From assembly GCA_002384935.1 (NCBI GenBank), contig DGCD01000018.1:124001-188000 (forward strand): 64,000 bases of DNA, read 5' to 3'. Below are positions 1 through 8,000 of this stretch, piece by piece. The stretch's first letter is position 1, and the number at the start of each line of letters is the position of its first letter. The stretch is from Pusillimonas sp. UBA3987 (GTDB lineage: Bacteria > Pseudomonadota > Gammaproteobacteria > Burkholderiales > Burkholderiaceae_B). A program made the translations under genes and the position numbers. The notes beneath the pieces were generated by a model. That model was not told where the DNA came from, ran no database searches, and saw nothing but the letters and a program-made list of their open reading frames with translations.

Positions 1-1134
1 AGTGGCATAGAAATAGCTGCGGTTATATTCCGTCAGGGCAAAGAAATTCGGGGTGGCAACCCGATATTCCGCCAGGTTGCGCGGTTCGTCGAGCAGGTCG
101 ATGACCCCAACGGGGTAGCGTGTCCAGGCGTTGCTGTCCTTTTGCGTTTGCGCCTTGAAACCGGCTTTTTCCAGTTCAGGCCAGGTCAGCTTGGGCGTGA
201 GCCCGCCATCGACCCATTCTGCTGCGTTGGCAGGCACAGTAACCGACGCAAAAACCGGTAGCCCTGGTTCCCAGCCGTGCAGGCGCAGAAACTGCGCCAC
301 CGATGCAACTGCATCGGCGACACTGTGATGTAAATTGATTTTGCTATCGTTATCGCCATCGGCGGCAAACCGCCGCAAACTGCCCGGCATGAACTGTGGC
401 AGGCCTATGGCGCCGGCAAATGATCCCGTTGCATTCAGCGCATCCAGCTGATTGGTCCAGTCAAGCTCTATGAGGTCGGCAAGCTGATCGCGGAACAACT
501 GGCTTCGTTCGGGCCGGTTTGGGTCCGGATTGCGAAAACCCAGGGTGGCCAGTGCGTCGAGTACGGCAAAGCCGCCGGTATATCGCCCGTAGAGCGTCTC
601 AACGCCGATAATGGCAACGATAACCGACGGCGGTACGCCGTAGTGTTTTGCGGTTTCGTCCAGCAATGCCTGGTGTTCCTGCCAGAAAGCGATACCTTGC
701 TTGATGCGCACCGGCTCGACATAGCGTTTGCGATAGGTCACCCAACTGCGTTTGATGCGGCCGGAGGAGGGCGTCATGAGACGAGCGACCTTTGGGTTAT
801 AGTGTGCTGCTTGCAAGAGTCGCGTGACATGCTCCAGCGGTACGTTTCTGGTTTGTGATACTTCAAGCGCGTAAGCCTGAATGTCGGGTAACAGCTGTCC
901 GTTGGCGTCGGTGAAGCCTTTGGCCTGATTGATCGACGTGCCGGCCTGAATGGCGGGAGCCTGTTTTGCGCGCGGCGAGACGTGTACCAAAGTGGTGGTC
1001 GTTCTGGGTGGTGCGTCGGCCACAGCCGGTTGATTCGTTTTTTGGGCTTGGCTGGTTGCCACGTTAGGTGCCGAAGCACATCCGGCCAGAACCAGAATAA
1101 TCGAAGCTTGCAATACTTTTACGGCTTTGAACAT
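1..1134 (-). CDS. mltB: Lytic murein transglycosylase B family lipoprotein (partial, 3' end outside window)
   Basis: An open frame of 378 codons runs from the ATG at 1134 to the window edge with no stop, so the C-terminus is missing. The first 19 residues form a lipoprotein signal with lipobox LAGC (Cys19), which predicts an outer-membrane anchor. The body carries the MltB/SltB-type transglycosylase segment: IIGVETLYGRYTGG with catalytic-type Glu near residue 178, then AGAIGLPQFMPGS. Such enzymes cleave the MurNAc-GlcNAc bond of peptidoglycan to give 1,6-anhydro ends. AAGGAAG lies just upstream of the start as ribosome binding site. It is divergent from the deacetylase-family gene, with 10 bp between the starts. 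Identification is by motif only. Confidence 0.9.
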   Translation of the reverse strand, partial: MFKAVKVLQASIILVLAGCASAPNVATSQAQKTNQPAVADAPPRTTTTLVHVSPRAKQAPAIQAGTSINQAKGFTDANGQLLPDIQAYALEVSQTRNVPLEHVTRLLQAAHYNPKVARLMTPSSGRIKRSWVTYRKRYVEPVRIKQGIAFWQEHQALLDETAKHYGVPPSVIVAIIGVETLYGRYTGGFAVLDALATLGFRNPDPNRPERSQLFRDQLADLIELDWTNQLDALNATGSFAGAIGLPQFMPGSLRRFAADGDNDSKINLHHSVADAVASVAQFLRLHGWEPGLPVFASVTVPANAAEWVDGGLTPKLTWPELEKAGFKAQTQKDSNAWTRYPVGVIDLLDEPRNLAEYRVATPNFFALTEYNRSYFYAT

Positions 1135-1144
1135 AATCTTCCTT

Positions 1145-2068
1145 ATGCAGACCCTATATATTACTCATCCTGCCTGCCATCTGCACGAAATGGGTAGCTG
1201 GCATCCCGAATGTCCCGAGCGGCTGGATGCGATCAATGATCAATTCCTGGCCAGTGGGATCGAGGGCTTGCTTCGCCCGTGCCAAGCGCGCCAGGCCAGC
1301 GAAGCCGATTTATTGCGCGTGCATACAAAGAAGCATATCGATTTTTTGAAAAAGCATGTGCCGGTTGAGGGGTATTTTGAAATTGATCCGGATACCTATA
1401 TGAATCCGCACACGCTGGAATCTGCGTGGGTGGCGGCCGGAGCCGGCCTGACGGCGGTTGATGAAATAATGGATGGGCAGGCGCAAAACGCGTTCTGTGC
1501 GGTTCGGCCGCCGGGGCATCATGCCCGTCCTGACCAGGCCATGGGATTCTGTTTTCTGAATAACGTCGGCATAGCTATAGCGTATGCACTTGAAAAATAT
1601 AATTTGAAAAAAGTGGCGGTGGTTGATTTCGATGTTCATCATGGAAATGGAACCGCAGAAATGTTTGCGAAAGAGCCCAGAGTGTTAATGTGTAGCTTTT
1701 ATCAGAATTTGATATTTCCTAATGTACACACTGAAAAAAATTCGGAAAATATGTTAAACATACCGGTTGATGCCTATGCAACCGGCGATGTGATCAGAAA
1801 ACTGGTTTCAGACCAATGGCTGCCGCGTTTAGAGGCTTTTGAACCCGAGTTCATTTTTGTATCGGCCGGCTTCGATGCCCATAGGGAAGACGAGTTGGCC
1901 CAACTGGGTTTGGTGGAAAGCGATTACGCCTGGATCACCGAACAGATCGTGGCGCAGGCGCAAGCGTCTGCGCAGGGTCGTATCGTTAGCTTTTTGGAAG
2001 GTGGCTACAATTTGTCGGCGCTTGGGCGTAGTGCAGTTGCCCATGTCAAGGCATTGGCTAAGCTGTAA
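1145..2068 (+). CDS. Histone deacetylase family protein (acetoin utilization / class II HDAC-like amidohydrolase)
   Basis: This 307-residue protein has the signatures of Zn-dependent deacetylases: WHPECPERL near residue 19, the RPPGHHA active-site His pair (about 125-126), VDFDVHHGNGT with zinc ligands Asp163 and His165, and SAGFDAH near the C-terminal third. Bacterial members remove acetyl or related acyl groups from small amines or protein lysines; the substrate here cannot be told. I chose the ATG at 1145. An in-frame TTG at 1127 would overlap the divergent mltB start and adds nothing resembling the family. The ribosome binding site is weak. It is followed closely by etfBA, so an acyl-group catabolic link is possible but unproven. 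Confidence 0.9.
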   Translation: MQTLYITHPACHLHEMGSWHPECPERLDAINDQFLASGIEGLLRPCQARQASEADLLRVHTKKHIDFLKKHVPVEGYFEIDPDTYMNPHTLESAWVAAGAGLTAVDEIMDGQAQNAFCAVRPPGHHARPDQAMGFCFLNNVGIAIAYALEKYNLKKVAVVDFDVHHGNGTAEMFAKEPRVLMCSFYQNLIFPNVHTEKNSENMLNIPVDAYATGDVIRKLVSDQWLPRLEAFEPEFIFVSAGFDAHREDELAQLGLVESDYAWITEQIVAQAQASAQGRIVSFLEGGYNLSALGRSAVAHVKALAKL

Positions 2069-2104
2069 AATGGAAAAATTTTAATCCCCCGGAGGAACTG
2101 CTCG

Positions 2105-2854
2105 ATGAAGGTTTTGGTACCCGTCAAGCGTGTGGTTGATTACAACGTCAAGGTACGCGTGAAGTCCGATGAAAGCGGCGTTGATATTGCCAACGTCAAA
2201 ATGTCTATGAACCCCTTCGACGAAATTGCGGTTGAAGAAGCAACGCGCTTGAAAGAGCAAGGAGCGGCAACGGAAGTGATTGCGGTATCCTGCGGGGTTC
2301 AGCAATGTCAGGAAACTTTGCGTACGGCCATGGCAATTGGGGCTGATCGTTCGGTTCTGGTTCAAACCGATGCTGAACTGCAGCCTTTGTCTGTAGCCAA
2401 GTTGCTGAAGGCGGTTGTTGAAAAAGAAGAGCCGCAACTGGTGATTCTTGGCAAACAGGCTATCGATGACGATGCGAATCAAACGGGTCAGATGCTGGCT
2501 GCGCTGCTGAACTGGCCACAGGCTACTTTCGCCAGCAAGGTCGAGGTCTCGGGCGAAACCGCAAAAGTAACCCGTGAAATCGACGGCGGTCTTGAAACGA
2601 TTTCGCTGAAGCTGCCTGCCATTGTCACAACCGATTTGCGCCTGAACGAGCCGCGTTACGTGACGTTGCCCAATATCATGAAAGCGAAGAAGAAAACCAT
2701 TGATACCTTTACGCCGGAAGATTTGGGTGTCGACGTTGCGCCCCGTCTTAAAACCTTGAAAGTGACCGAGCCGCCCGTGCGTTCCGCAGGCGTGGTCGTA
2801 GACGATGTGCCGGCACTGGTCGATAAATTGAAGAACGAAGCGAAGGTGGTGTAA
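2105..2854 (+). CDS. etfB: Electron transfer flavoprotein, beta subunit
   Basis: The protein has 249 residues, the usual EtfB length. It begins MKVLVPVKRVVDYNVKVRV and contains the beta-subunit signature region around VTREIDGGLETISLKLPAIVTTDLRLNEPRY, with an AMP-binding type N-terminal fold. With EtfA it forms the soluble FAD/AMP heterodimer that collects electrons from acyl-CoA and other flavin dehydrogenases and passes them to ETF-ubiquinone oxidoreductase. A strong GGAGG ribosome binding site sits 8 bases before the start. etfA follows after 2 bases, so the two genes are one transcription unit. The dehydrogenases it serves are not in this window apart from the distant PaaG-like isomerase gene. 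Confidence 0.97.
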   Translation: MKVLVPVKRVVDYNVKVRVKSDESGVDIANVKMSMNPFDEIAVEEATRLKEQGAATEVIAVSCGVQQCQETLRTAMAIGADRSVLVQTDAELQPLSVAKLLKAVVEKEEPQLVILGKQAIDDDANQTGQMLAALLNWPQATFASKVEVSGETAKVTREIDGGLETISLKLPAIVTTDLRLNEPRYVTLPNIMKAKKKTIDTFTPEDLGVDVAPRLKTLKVTEPPVRSAGVVVDDVPALVDKLKNEAKVV

Positions 2855-2856
2855 TT

Positions 2857-3786
2857 ATGCCTATTCTGGTTATTGCTGAACACGATAATGCCCAGTTGAA
2901 AGGGGCAACCTACAATGTATTGGCTGCGGCTGCGAAGCTGGGTGACGACGTTCATGTGCTCGTAATGGGGCAGGATGCCCAGGCAGCGGCTGATCAGGTT
3001 GCCAAGGCAGAAGGCGTTGCCAAAGTCTTGCTGGCCGATGGCCCGTCGTTGGCTGAAGGCCTGGCCGAGAACGCCTCGGCCCAGGTGCTGGCCTTGGCGT
3101 CCGATTACTCCCATATCTTGTTTGCTGCCACGGCCTCGGGAAAGAACGTGGCGCCACGCGTTGCCGCCAAGCTCGATGTGGCTCAGATTTCCGATATTGT
3201 GTCGGTTGAGTCGCCCGATACTTTTACACGTCCTATCTATGCAGGCAACGCCATTGCAACGGTTCAGTCGGGCGATTCCGTGAAAGTCATTACGGTACGT
3301 ACGACCGCTTTCGACGGTGTTGCTGCCGAAGGTGGGCAGGCTGCGGTCGAGTCTGTGACTCCGGTCGATGATTCCGGTTTGTCGTCATTTGTGGGTCGTG
3401 AACTGGCCAAAAGTGATCGTCCGGAACTGGCGGGTGCCAGTGCGGTGGTCTCCGGTGGTCGTGGCATGGGCAGCGCAGAGAACTTCAAGATTCTCGAGCC
3501 GCTGGCCGACAAGCTTGGTGCTGCCTTGGGGGCCTCGCGTGCCGCAGTTGATTCGGGATACGCTCCAAACGATTGGCAGGTGGGTCAAACCGGTAAAATC
3601 GTTGCGCCGCAGTTGTATGTGGCTGTTGGTATTTCGGGTGCGATTCAGCATCTGGCCGGTATGAAAGATTCCAAGGTCATTGTGGCAATCAACAAAGATG
3701 CCGAGGCACCGATTTTTGGTGTGGCCGATTACGGCTTGGTGGCCGACTTGTTCAAAGCCGTGCCCGAGCTTACCGACGCGTTGTAA
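2857..3786 (+). CDS. etfA: Electron transfer flavoprotein, alpha subunit
   Basis: This 309-residue EtfA carries the C-terminal FAD-binding region: SRAAVDSGYAPNDWQVGQTGK near residues 225-245, then LYVAVGISGAIQHLAGMKDSK and the conserved VAINKDAEAPIF. It is the partner of the upstream EtfB and lies 2 bases after it, so translational coupling is likely. Length and domain order are normal. A GC-rich hairpin follows 9 bases after the stop and probably ends the transcript. I see nothing unusual in this gene. Confidence 0.97.
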   Translation: MPILVIAEHDNAQLKGATYNVLAAAAKLGDDVHVLVMGQDAQAAADQVAKAEGVAKVLLADGPSLAEGLAENASAQVLALASDYSHILFAATASGKNVAPRVAAKLDVAQISDIVSVESPDTFTRPIYAGNAIATVQSGDSVKVITVRTTAFDGVAAEGGQAAVESVTPVDDSGLSSFVGRELAKSDRPELAGASAVVSGGRGMGSAENFKILEPLADKLGAALGASRAAVDSGYAPNDWQVGQTGKIVAPQLYVAVGISGAIQHLAGMKDSKVIVAINKDAEAPIFGVADYGLVADLFKAVPELTDAL

Positions 3787-3795
3787 TTGGTGCAT

Positions 3796-3825
3796 CCGGC
3801 CGGCGTGTCCCGGCCGGCCGATTTT
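3796..3825 (+). terminator. Probable intrinsic terminator of etfBA
   Basis: Two CCGGCCGG blocks (3796-3803 and 3810-3817) can pair across a six-base loop just after the etfA stop, followed by CCGATTTT. The U tract is short, so termination strength is uncertain. Confidence 0.55.
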
Positions 3826-3856
3826 CCGGGTTTGGAAAAAACTGCTTGCTAAAAAC

Positions 3857-3874
3857 ACTGTTGTTTTATACAGT
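3857..3874 (+). promoter_or_regulatory. LexA-type SOS box 1
   Basis: The sequence CTGT (3858-3861), eight bases, ACAG (3870-3873) matches the CTGT-N8-ACAG LexA operator of gamma- and betaproteobacteria exactly, flanked by A and T as in the extended consensus. A second identical-format site lies 26 bp downstream. Both sit just upstream of the small gene at 3961, and a possible -10 (TACTGT, 3882-3887) lies between and within them. The operator assignment is by pattern; binding is inferred. Confidence 0.75.
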
Positions 3875-3882
3875 ATGAAAAT

Positions 3883-3900
3883 ACTGTGTTTAACGACAGT
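3883..3900 (+). promoter_or_regulatory. LexA-type SOS box 2
   Basis: CTGT (3884-3887), eight bases, ACAG (3896-3899) is a second perfect CTGT-N8-ACAG operator, with a TA-CTGT left flank as in the E. coli consensus. Its centre is 26 bp from the first box. Tandem boxes usually mean tight repression. It lies about 60 bp upstream of the start at 3961. Confidence 0.75.
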
Positions 3901-3960
3901 GTTTTTTTATTTGGTTTCTGTTTGTGTTTTTGTGCAAACAGACTTAATAGCGAGGCAAGC

Positions 3961-4254
3961 ATGAACTCTTTTACACGAAACGGTCAAGATGCCGGAATTT
4001 TGGGAAACGGGCGTAACGCGCGCGGTGTAAATCAATCCGGGACATCAAAATGGCCGTTCACACCGGTAGCGCCGTTTCCCCGCTCCAAATCGTCGCAGCC
4101 AGGGCGGTATTCGGGCAGTGGTCATGATTCGGGTGGTGCCAAAGGCAAAGGCCAGCTGACCCGTGCTGCCATGCTGGCAGATGTTTGTTTGGTGGTGGTA
4201 TGGGGGGCAACAATTCCGGGCCTGATGTGGCTGGGTACCTTAAGCGGCTTCTAA
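3961..4254 (+). CDS. Small predicted single-pass membrane protein under tandem SOS boxes, function unknown
   Basis: I do not recognise this 97-residue protein. Residues 1-65 are polar and rich in Gly, Ser, Asn and Arg, so probably disordered. Residues about 69-92 form one hydrophobic helix ending in PGLMWLGTLSGF, so it is predicted to be tail-anchored in the inner membrane. GAGGC before the ATG at 3961 is the likely ribosome binding site. Two perfect LexA operators lie upstream, so the gene should be induced by DNA damage. By analogy with small SOS membrane division inhibitors such as Caulobacter SidA, it could act on the divisome. That is inference only, with no sequence similarity claimed. 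Confidence 0.65.
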   Translation: MNSFTRNGQDAGILGNGRNARGVNQSGTSKWPFTPVAPFPRSKSSQPGRYSGSGHDSGGAKGKGQLTRAAMLADVCLVVVWGATIPGLMWLGTLSGF

Positions 4255-4338
4255 TGCTGGCGCTGAATGGGCGCGCCTCTTGCCTCTGGTTGTGGTCAAT
4301 GGGAATAGCGGGTGTCAGCGCGGAATGGAAAAGACTGC

Positions 4339-4367
4339 TTTTCATATTTATGTTTCTCTTATATAAT
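4339..4367 (+). promoter_or_regulatory. Probable sigma70 promoter of rplS
   Basis: A perfect TATAAT (4362-4367) stands in the AT-rich segment before rplS, with a poor -35 candidate TTTTCA at 4339-4344, 17 bases upstream. It would give a leader of about 170 nt before the rplS start, containing the repeats at 4421-4492. The -10 is clear; the -35 is not. Confidence 0.5.
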
Positions 4368-4420
4368 CATGGGCTTTGCAACCTCATCCTCTGCTGGGCT
4401 TTTACAAAGAAAACACGCTG

Positions 4421-4492
4421 CTTAAGCGGCTGTACCCTGCAGGCTGTCCTTAAGGCAGACTGTGGGCAGGCTGTGAAACTTAAGCGGGCTGT
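4421..4492 (+). repeat. CTTAAG/GGCTGT repeats in the rplS leader
   Basis: CTTAAG occurs at 4421, 4449 and 4479, a period of 28-30 bp. Each copy is followed by a GGCTGT-like block (4428-4433, 4458-4463, 4487-4492), and two further GCAGGCTGT copies lie at 4439-4447 and 4466-4474. The array sits wholly between the predicted rplS promoter and start, so it would be transcribed. No protein frame explains the repetition. A leader that binds L19 or controls translation is possible but not shown. Confidence 0.55.
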
Positions 4493-4544
4493 AAAAGGTA
4501 TTGCTTGAAACAAGCCCTGAACATGATGATTTATGGAGTCTATC

Positions 4545-4931
4545 GTGGACCTTATCCAACAGTTGGAGCAAGAAGAAATTGCTCGTCTTACCAATGGTGA
4601 ACCCCGCCCCGTATTTGGGCCTGGCGATACCGTTGTCGTTAACGTAAACGTGGTTGAAGGTAACCGTAAACGTGTGCAGGCATACGAAGGTGTTGTTATT
4701 GCACGTCGTAATCGTGGTCTGAATTCCTCGTTTATTGTGCGTAAAATTTCTTCGGGTGAAGCGGTTGAGCGTACGTTCCAGCTTTACTCTCCGCAAATTG
4801 CCTCTATCGAAGTCAAGCGCCGCGGTGATGTCCGTCGTGCTAAACTTTACTACCTGCGTAACCGTTCGGGTAAATCGGCGCGTATTAAAGAAAAACTGGT
4901 TCGTAAAGCAGATAAAAAAGCAGCGCAATAA
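4545..4931 (+). CDS. rplS: 50S ribosomal protein L19
   Basis: L19 sits at the 30S-50S interface of the ribosome. The 128-residue protein has the family core GDTVVVNVNVVEGNRKRVQAYEG, then RNRGLNSSFIVRKISSGE and RRGDVRRAKLYYLRNRSGKSARIKEK. I chose the GTG at 4545, which is preceded by GGAG at a 6-base spacing and gives an N-terminus (DLIQQLEQEEIARL) like other L19s. The in-frame ATG at 4533 would consume that ribosome binding site. L19 usually follows rpsP-rimM-trmD; none of those is upstream here, where a small SOS-boxed gene and etfBA lie instead. The gene has its own promoter, a repeat-bearing leader and a terminator. Confidence 0.95.
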   Translation: MDLIQQLEQEEIARLTNGEPRPVFGPGDTVVVNVNVVEGNRKRVQAYEGVVIARRNRGLNSSFIVRKISSGEAVERTFQLYSPQIASIEVKRRGDVRRAKLYYLRNRSGKSARIKEKLVRKADKKAAQ

Positions 4932-4960
4932 GCACTTTTTATTTGTCCCAGTTACAGCGA

Positions 4961-4989
4961 AGGCACCCCGGGCGGTGCCTTTGTTTTTA
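4961..4989 (+). terminator. Intrinsic terminator of rplS
   Basis: AGGCACC (4961-4967) pairs with GGTGCCT (4974-4980) around CCGGGC, followed by TTGTTTTT. It lies 30 bases after the rplS stop and just before the Nudix gene start. Confidence 0.85.
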
Positions 4990-4998
4990 TTTGGGTTT

Positions 4999-5763
4999 AT
5001 GTCGCAAAATCCTTCGAGCCCTTCTTTTCGTTTGCGTTCCCCTGGCGTCAAACTCCTGTTTGACCCGCAAACGCAACCTGTTGTGGCGTCACCCGCTGTA
5101 TTGCAGCCTTTGCCAGACTCGGCGCTTGAGGCAGACTTCATCGCCAAGGCTTTCGATCGTCGTATTGAATGGCAGGTTGAACCGGTTTTCGCGAAGGATT
5201 TTTTGGTTCATCGTGATCCTGACACCGGTTTATTGTTGCCCGATCATTCTGCAATGATTCCGGCGGCTGTCTTGTTTCCACTGATTCAGCGTGAGAGCGG
5301 CTTGCATGTGTTGTTTACGCGCAGGGCGGATCACCTGACTTCACATGCGGGCCAAATCTGTTTTCCTGGCGGACGAATTGAATTGCATGATGCAGATGTG
5401 AAGGCTGCAGCGCTTAGAGAAACGCACGAGGAAGTGGGTATCGGCGCCGAGCACATTCAATTGATTGGAACCCAGCCCGGTTTCATTACCTCTACCGGCT
5501 ATACCATGCAGCCGGTGATTGGGTTGGTAAAGCCTGGCTTTGTCATCCGGCCCGATCACTCCGAGGTTGCAGAGGTCTTTGAAGTCCCTTTGTCGTATCT
5601 GATGGACCCGCGGCAACACCAGTTACACCAGGCAACGTTGCCCGACGGGCGCCAGCGATTGTATTTTTCCATGCCCTGGAATGATTATTTTATCTGGGGG
5701 GCTACGGCGGCATTGGTGCGTAATTTCTATCATTACCTGTCGGCCGCACACCAACAGCGGTAA
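4999..5763 (+). CDS. Nudix hydrolase, CoA pyrophosphatase-like
   Basis: The 254-residue protein carries the coenzyme A diphosphatase signature HVLFTRRADHLTSHAGQICF (about 92-111), running straight into a Nudix box, GGRIEL...RETHEEVGI (about 113-136). Enzymes of this type cleave CoA to 3',5'-ADP and 4'-phosphopantetheine, with metal bound by the REXXEE glutamates. I chose the ATG at 4999, just after the rplS terminator. Translation further upstream would read through rplS in another frame. The N-terminal 90 residues are less typical. It is convergent with rsgA, with only 21 bp between stops. Confidence 0.88.
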   Translation: MSQNPSSPSFRLRSPGVKLLFDPQTQPVVASPAVLQPLPDSALEADFIAKAFDRRIEWQVEPVFAKDFLVHRDPDTGLLLPDHSAMIPAAVLFPLIQRESGLHVLFTRRADHLTSHAGQICFPGGRIELHDADVKAAALRETHEEVGIGAEHIQLIGTQPGFITSTGYTMQPVIGLVKPGFVIRPDHSEVAEVFEVPLSYLMDPRQHQLHQATLPDGRQRLYFSMPWNDYFIWGATAALVRNFYHYLSAAHQQR

Positions 5764-5784
5764 CGCTAGACCACAGCAGTTTAT

Positions 5785-6687
5785 TTAGTATCGGCCCTGC
5801 GCTTCATTTTCTGCAAGTAAGCGCACATATAGTGCGTGCCTTGGGGCCGGGATGGCCCCGGTTTTAACGGCCTCCAAAATGGCGCAGCCGGGCTCGTGGC
5901 GGTGGGAGCAATTGTAGAAACGACATTGGCCTGCGTAAGGGTCGAACTCGGCAAATCCGGCTTCTATTTCAGTATGGCTTAGATGATACAGGCCGAAATT
6001 CTGGAAACCGGGTGAATCAATTAAATGCCCGCCTTGAGGCAGGTCGTACAAGCGTGTGCTGGTCGTGGTGTGCTTGCCGGCATCAAGGGCAATGGAGTGG
6101 GCCTGGGTTTGTGCCTGTGCGTTGGGAATGAGTGCATTCAGCAAGGTTGATTTTCCCATGCCGCTCTGGCCCAGCAATAGGCAGGTTTTATCTTGCAAGT
6201 GCGGGAGCAGGTATTTGCCGACCTGATCGGTGTGCAACGCACTGAGCTCAACGATGGGCAGGCCCAGTGCAGAAAAAGGTGCAAGGCGTTCACGTGCGGT
6301 TGCCAAAGATTCCTGTATGTCGGCTTTGTTCAGAATGATAAGACAATCGATGCCCGCAGCTCGCGCCGCCACCAGGGCGCGACCGACCAGATCATCCGAA
6401 AAAGCAGGGGTGGTTGCCACGACAATGAGCAGCAGGTCGACATTTGCCGCGAATTGCTTGGTGCGCATGTCGTCTGACCGATAAAGCAAGTTGCGGCGGT
6501 CAAGACGTTGGACAATGACGCCTTCTTCGTTGCCTTCCAGTTGCACGAGCACGTTATCGCCAACCGCAGCATCGCTTTTTTTACCTTTTGGGAAACAGGT
6601 GCGTTGCGAGCCGCCGGAGAGTTCAATGGTGTAATGACGTCCGTGAGCACTGACGACCCGACCGCAAACCGCGTTTTCATTTCCCAT
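5785..6687 (-). CDS. rsgA: Ribosome small-subunit-dependent GTPase A
   Basis: This 300-residue protein shows the circularly permuted GTPase order of RsgA/YjeQ: an N-terminal OB-fold (to about residue 70), G4 motif NKAD, then G1 GQSGMGKST and G3 DSPGF, and finally a zinc finger with FYNCSHRHEPGC. It acts in late 30S subunit maturation. The start at 6687 gives a normal N-terminus. The M48 protease gene ends 18 bp upstream on the same strand, so the two may be co-transcribed. Confidence 0.95.
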   Translation of the reverse strand: MGNENAVCGRVVSAHGRHYTIELSGGSQRTCFPKGKKSDAAVGDNVLVQLEGNEEGVIVQRLDRRNLLYRSDDMRTKQFAANVDLLLIVVATTPAFSDDLVGRALVAARAAGIDCLIILNKADIQESLATARERLAPFSALGLPIVELSALHTDQVGKYLLPHLQDKTCLLLGQSGMGKSTLLNALIPNAQAQTQAHSIALDAGKHTTTSTRLYDLPQGGHLIDSPGFQNFGLYHLSHTEIEAGFAEFDPYAGQCRFYNCSHRHEPGCAILEAVKTGAIPAPRHALYVRLLAENEAQGRY

Positions 6688-6705
6688 AACGTGTGGCTTC
6701 CAGGC

Positions 6706-7953
6706 CTAAAGGCCGTATTTAAGTTTCTGGATACGAATGGCCGCTGGTGGATGGCTGTCGTAAAAAGCGGAGTGAACCGGATCAGGCGTGAGCGTAGCCG
6801 CGTTATCGTCATACAGTTTGACCAGCGCGGAAACCAATGCATCCGGGTTAGCCTGTTGAGCCGCAAAATGGTCGGCCTGGAATTCGTCACGTCGCGACAG
6901 CAGGCTGAACAAAGGCGTGACCCAGAATGTGAAAACCGGCACAACCAGGAAAAACAATATTAGCGCCAACGCGTCGTTGGGCCGCCCCAGTTGCGGAATG
7001 ACACCGAGGTCGGTGTAGAACCAGACCTGTTGCGAGAGCCAGCCCAGAACCTGGAAAAAGACCAATGCCAGCAAAAAGCTCAGCGCCATACGTTTAATAA
7101 TATGTTTGAATTTGAAGTGTCCCAACTCATGCGCCAGCACTGCCTCGATTTCTTCGCCCGACAGTTTGGAAAGCAGGGTATCGAAAAAGACAATCCGGCG
7201 TGATTTCCCGAAGCCCGTGAAGTACGCGTTACCATGCGCCGAGCGCTTTGACCCGTCCATGACGAACAACCCGTTGATGGCGAAGCCGCAACGCTGTGCA
7301 AGGTTGTGAATGCGCTCGGCAAGTTCGGGGTTGTCGAGCGGTGTGAATTTGTTGAACAGCGGTGCGATGACGGTTGGGAAAAGCCACATAATGGCCAGGT
7401 TGAAGGCGACCCAGATTCCCCATGCCCACCAGTGCCAGTTGGTGCCCGCGTTACCCATGACCCACAGCACCAATGCGGCCAGAGGCAGGCCCAGAATCAG
7501 CGTGACCAGCAGTCCTTTGATCATATCGCTGAAAAATAGCCCCGGGGTCATTCGGTTAAAGCCGAAACGGGCCTCAAGACGGAATTTTCGCCATAGTGAG
7601 AAAGGCAGGTTCACTACACCCATAACAAGCACGACGGCACCGATAAGGGCCAATTGCCGCGCCATCTCATGTTCAATCAGGCGAGCGAGCTCGACATCGA
7701 GAAACTGCAGGCCGCCCAGCAGTGTGAGGCCGATCAGCACGGCCGCATCAACCAATGTTTCAACCATGCCTATCTGGATTTTGCCCTGCGTGTAGTCGGC
7801 CGCCCTTTGATGGCTGCGCAGGCTGATGCGATCGGCAAAGGCAGCCGGGACTTCATTGCGGTGCTGATAAACATGGCGACTTTGACGCCAGCCCAGCCAA
7901 AGACGGGTAACGATGTCGGCAAACAGAAAGGCAACAAACAGAATGGTGAACAT
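6706..7953 (-). CDS. M48 family metallopeptidase, Ste24/CAAX-protease-like
   Basis: The 415-residue multi-pass membrane protein has the zinc motif in VLAHELGHFKFKH (about 275-287) and the third-ligand region RRDEFQADHFA (about 360). An N-terminal M48 domain with several hydrophobic segments precedes these, as in Ste24-type integral membrane proteases. Bacterial members are thought to take part in membrane protein quality control; the substrate is unknown here. It is divergent from orn, with 47 bp between starts, and is followed by rsgA. Confidence 0.92.
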   Translation of the reverse strand: MFTILFVAFLFADIVTRLWLGWRQSRHVYQHRNEVPAAFADRISLRSHQRAADYTQGKIQIGMVETLVDAAVLIGLTLLGGLQFLDVELARLIEHEMARQLALIGAVVLVMGVVNLPFSLWRKFRLEARFGFNRMTPGLFFSDMIKGLLVTLILGLPLAALVLWVMGNAGTNWHWWAWGIWVAFNLAIMWLFPTVIAPLFNKFTPLDNPELAERIHNLAQRCGFAINGLFVMDGSKRSAHGNAYFTGFGKSRRIVFFDTLLSKLSGEEIEAVLAHELGHFKFKHIIKRMALSFLLALVFFQVLGWLSQQVWFYTDLGVIPQLGRPNDALALILFFLVVPVFTFWVTPLFSLLSRRDEFQADHFAAQQANPDALVSALVKLYDDNAATLTPDPVHSAFYDSHPPAAIRIQKLKYGL

Positions 7954-8000
7954 AGGCAGTGGACAGTTATGCGAAAATTGGTGTTTTAAGGAATGATTAT

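Noticed and set aside
4185..4508. 107-codon frame overlapping the small SOS-boxed gene and rplS leader
   Set aside because: It overlaps the better-supported gene in another frame and runs through the rplS promoter; the Cys/Leu-rich translation looks like a shadow.
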